Of a DNA stretch of 64,000 nt, positions 63,275 to 64,000 are shown one piece after another (position 1 is the stretch's first letter; every line of letters starts with the position of its first letter). A program made the position numbers and the translations under genes. Location: positions 620,001 to 684,000 of the forward strand of contig NZ_CAJYVQ010000002.1 in NCBI RefSeq assembly GCF_913778665.1. The letters run 5' to 3'. The notes beneath the pieces were generated by a model. The model saw only the letters and a list, made by a program, of their open reading frames with translations. It searched no databases and was not told where the DNA came from. The DNA comes from an uncultured Stenotrophomonas sp. Its GTDB lineage: Bacteria; Pseudomonadota; Gammaproteobacteria; Xanthomonadales; Xanthomonadaceae.

Positions 63275-63946
63275 ATGCGCATCCTCCTGGTCGAAGACGA
63301 TCCTGACCTGTCCCGTGCCCTGCAATCGGGGCTGGAGCGGCAAGGCGTGGTCGCCGACGTGGTCGGCAGCCTGGCCGAGGCGGCGAACGCGCTGCGTGAA
63401 CCGGTGCACCAGCTGATGCTGCTCGACCGGCAGCTGCCCGATGGTGATGGCGCCGGTTTCGTCGCCACCGCGCGCGCGCTGCGGCCGAACCTGGCGGTGA
63501 TCATGCTGACCGCCAAGGGCACGCTGTCGGACAAGGTCGAAGGCCTGGATGTCGGTGCCGACGATTACCTGGTCAAGCCGGTGGCGATCGAGGAACTGAT
63601 GGCGCGTATCCGTGCGGTATCACGGCGGCCATCGGCGATGGTGACGCCGAGCCTGCGGCTGGGGCGGCTGGAATTCGATTTCGAATCGCTGCAGGCGCAG
63701 GTGGAGGGCCAGCCACTGGCATTGCCGCGACGGCAGGTGCTGGTACTGCAGGCGCTGGCGATGCGGCAGGGGCGCACGGTTACCCGCAGCGCTCTGGAGG
63801 CGGCGGTGTATGGCTTCGATGATGAGATCCAGTCCAACGCACTCGACGCACATATCTCCAAGTTGCGCAAAGCACTGCAACAGGCCGGGGCAGGTGTGGA
63901 GATCCATGTGATCCGCGGCGTCGGCTACCTGCTGGCGGAGGCCTGA
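63275..63946 (+). CDS. OmpR/PhoP-family response regulator (QseB-like)
   Basis: This is a 223-residue regulator. Receiver: acidic pair Asp8/Asp9 in LLVEDDPDLS, phospho-acceptor Asp51 in MLLDRQLPDGDG, Lys in YLVKPVAIEEL. The winged-helix domain ends with LDAHISKLRKALQQAGAG and IRGVGYLLAE. It lies one base before the kinase start and is divergent from the mipA remnant, its probable ancestral target. Confidence 0.92.
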   Translation: MRILLVEDDPDLSRALQSGLERQGVVADVVGSLAEAANALREPVHQLMLLDRQLPDGDGAGFVATARALRPNLAVIMLTAKGTLSDKVEGLDVGADDYLVKPVAIEELMARIRAVSRRPSAMVTPSLRLGRLEFDFESLQAQVEGQPLALPRRQVLVLQALAMRQGRTVTRSALEAAVYGFDDEIQSNALDAHISKLRKALQQAGAGVEIHVIRGVGYLLAEA

Positions 63947-63947
63947 G

Positions 63948-64000
63948 ATGGCACGCCCGATCCGATCCATCACCCTGGGCCTGGCCTGGCGGTTGTTCCT
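63948..64000 (+). CDS. Sensor histidine kinase, N-terminal fragment (cut by window edge)
   Basis: Only 17 residues are visible, MARPIRSITLGLAWRLF, a typical basic/hydrophobic start of a membrane kinase. It starts one base after the response regulator stop. The call rests mainly on that position. Confidence 0.6.
   Translation, partial: MARPIRSITLGLAWRLF

Overview
The window looks like chromosomal DNA of a Stenotrophomonas of the S. maltophilia group (Xanthomonadaceae). It is GC-rich, and its housekeeping proteins (UvrB, MiaB, PetABC, PurEK, PpnN) and gene order fit that group. Many intergenic gaps carry short GTAG-headed palindromes of the kind described as SMAG elements in S. maltophilia. 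There is no CRISPR array, insertion sequence, integrase or rRNA gene.

Layout. 1-5246: the front part of a dual-receiver GGDEF response regulator, then two paralogous MASE1 membrane sensors with degenerate kinase cores, with a small secreted protein gene between them. 5472-19156: a polyamine region with puuB, puuD, puuA, a four-gene putrescine ABC transporter (potFGHI) and a succinate-semialdehyde dehydrogenase; an EmrAB/outer-membrane-factor efflux operon sits inside it, between potF and potG. 19232-25159: CorA, a DUF4105 membrane protein, CorC, two small envelope proteins, YbeY and PhoH. 25601-28116: an ABC exporter operon whose ATPase gene has lost its middle. 28190-31399: MiaB, a glutathione transferase and a WYL regulator. 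31446-36885: a lytic transglycosylase, the cytochrome bc1 complex, SspA/SspB and a DUF3301 protein. 36953-43243: DUF2272 protein, NadC, a Trm112-like protein, PurEK, an AhpD-like protein, Fe-type SOD, monothiol glutaredoxin and an atypical SDR protein.

43476-48494: an Oar-type TonB-dependent receptor followed by an AT-richer insert holding a Fic-domain protein and a small secreted protein. A 135-bp direct repeat of the receptor gene's 3' end and terminator closes the insert. Then comes ppnN. 50057-56951: a minor-pilin/PilY1 operon (fimT/fimU-like, pilV, pilW, pilX, pilY1, pilE). 57033-60202: tRNA-Asn, a lone FimT on the other strand, uvrB and two identical tRNA-Val genes. 60311-64000: a group of small secreted proteins, including two tandem cysteine-rich peptides downstream of a membrane-anchored CxxC thioredoxin-like protein, a broken mipA/ompV gene, and an OmpR-type response regulator with the start of its kinase.

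How genes work together. PuuA, PuuB and PuuD carry gamma-glutamylated putrescine catabolism, PotFGHI imports the substrate and the Sad-type dehydrogenase ends the route at succinate. PetABC form one overlapping operon. The pilin genes overlap stop to start. The main oddities are the repeat-flanked Fic insert, the peptide/redoxin cluster, the truncated ABC ATPase and mipA genes, and the duplicated DnaA-box-like repeat upstream of the ABC operon.
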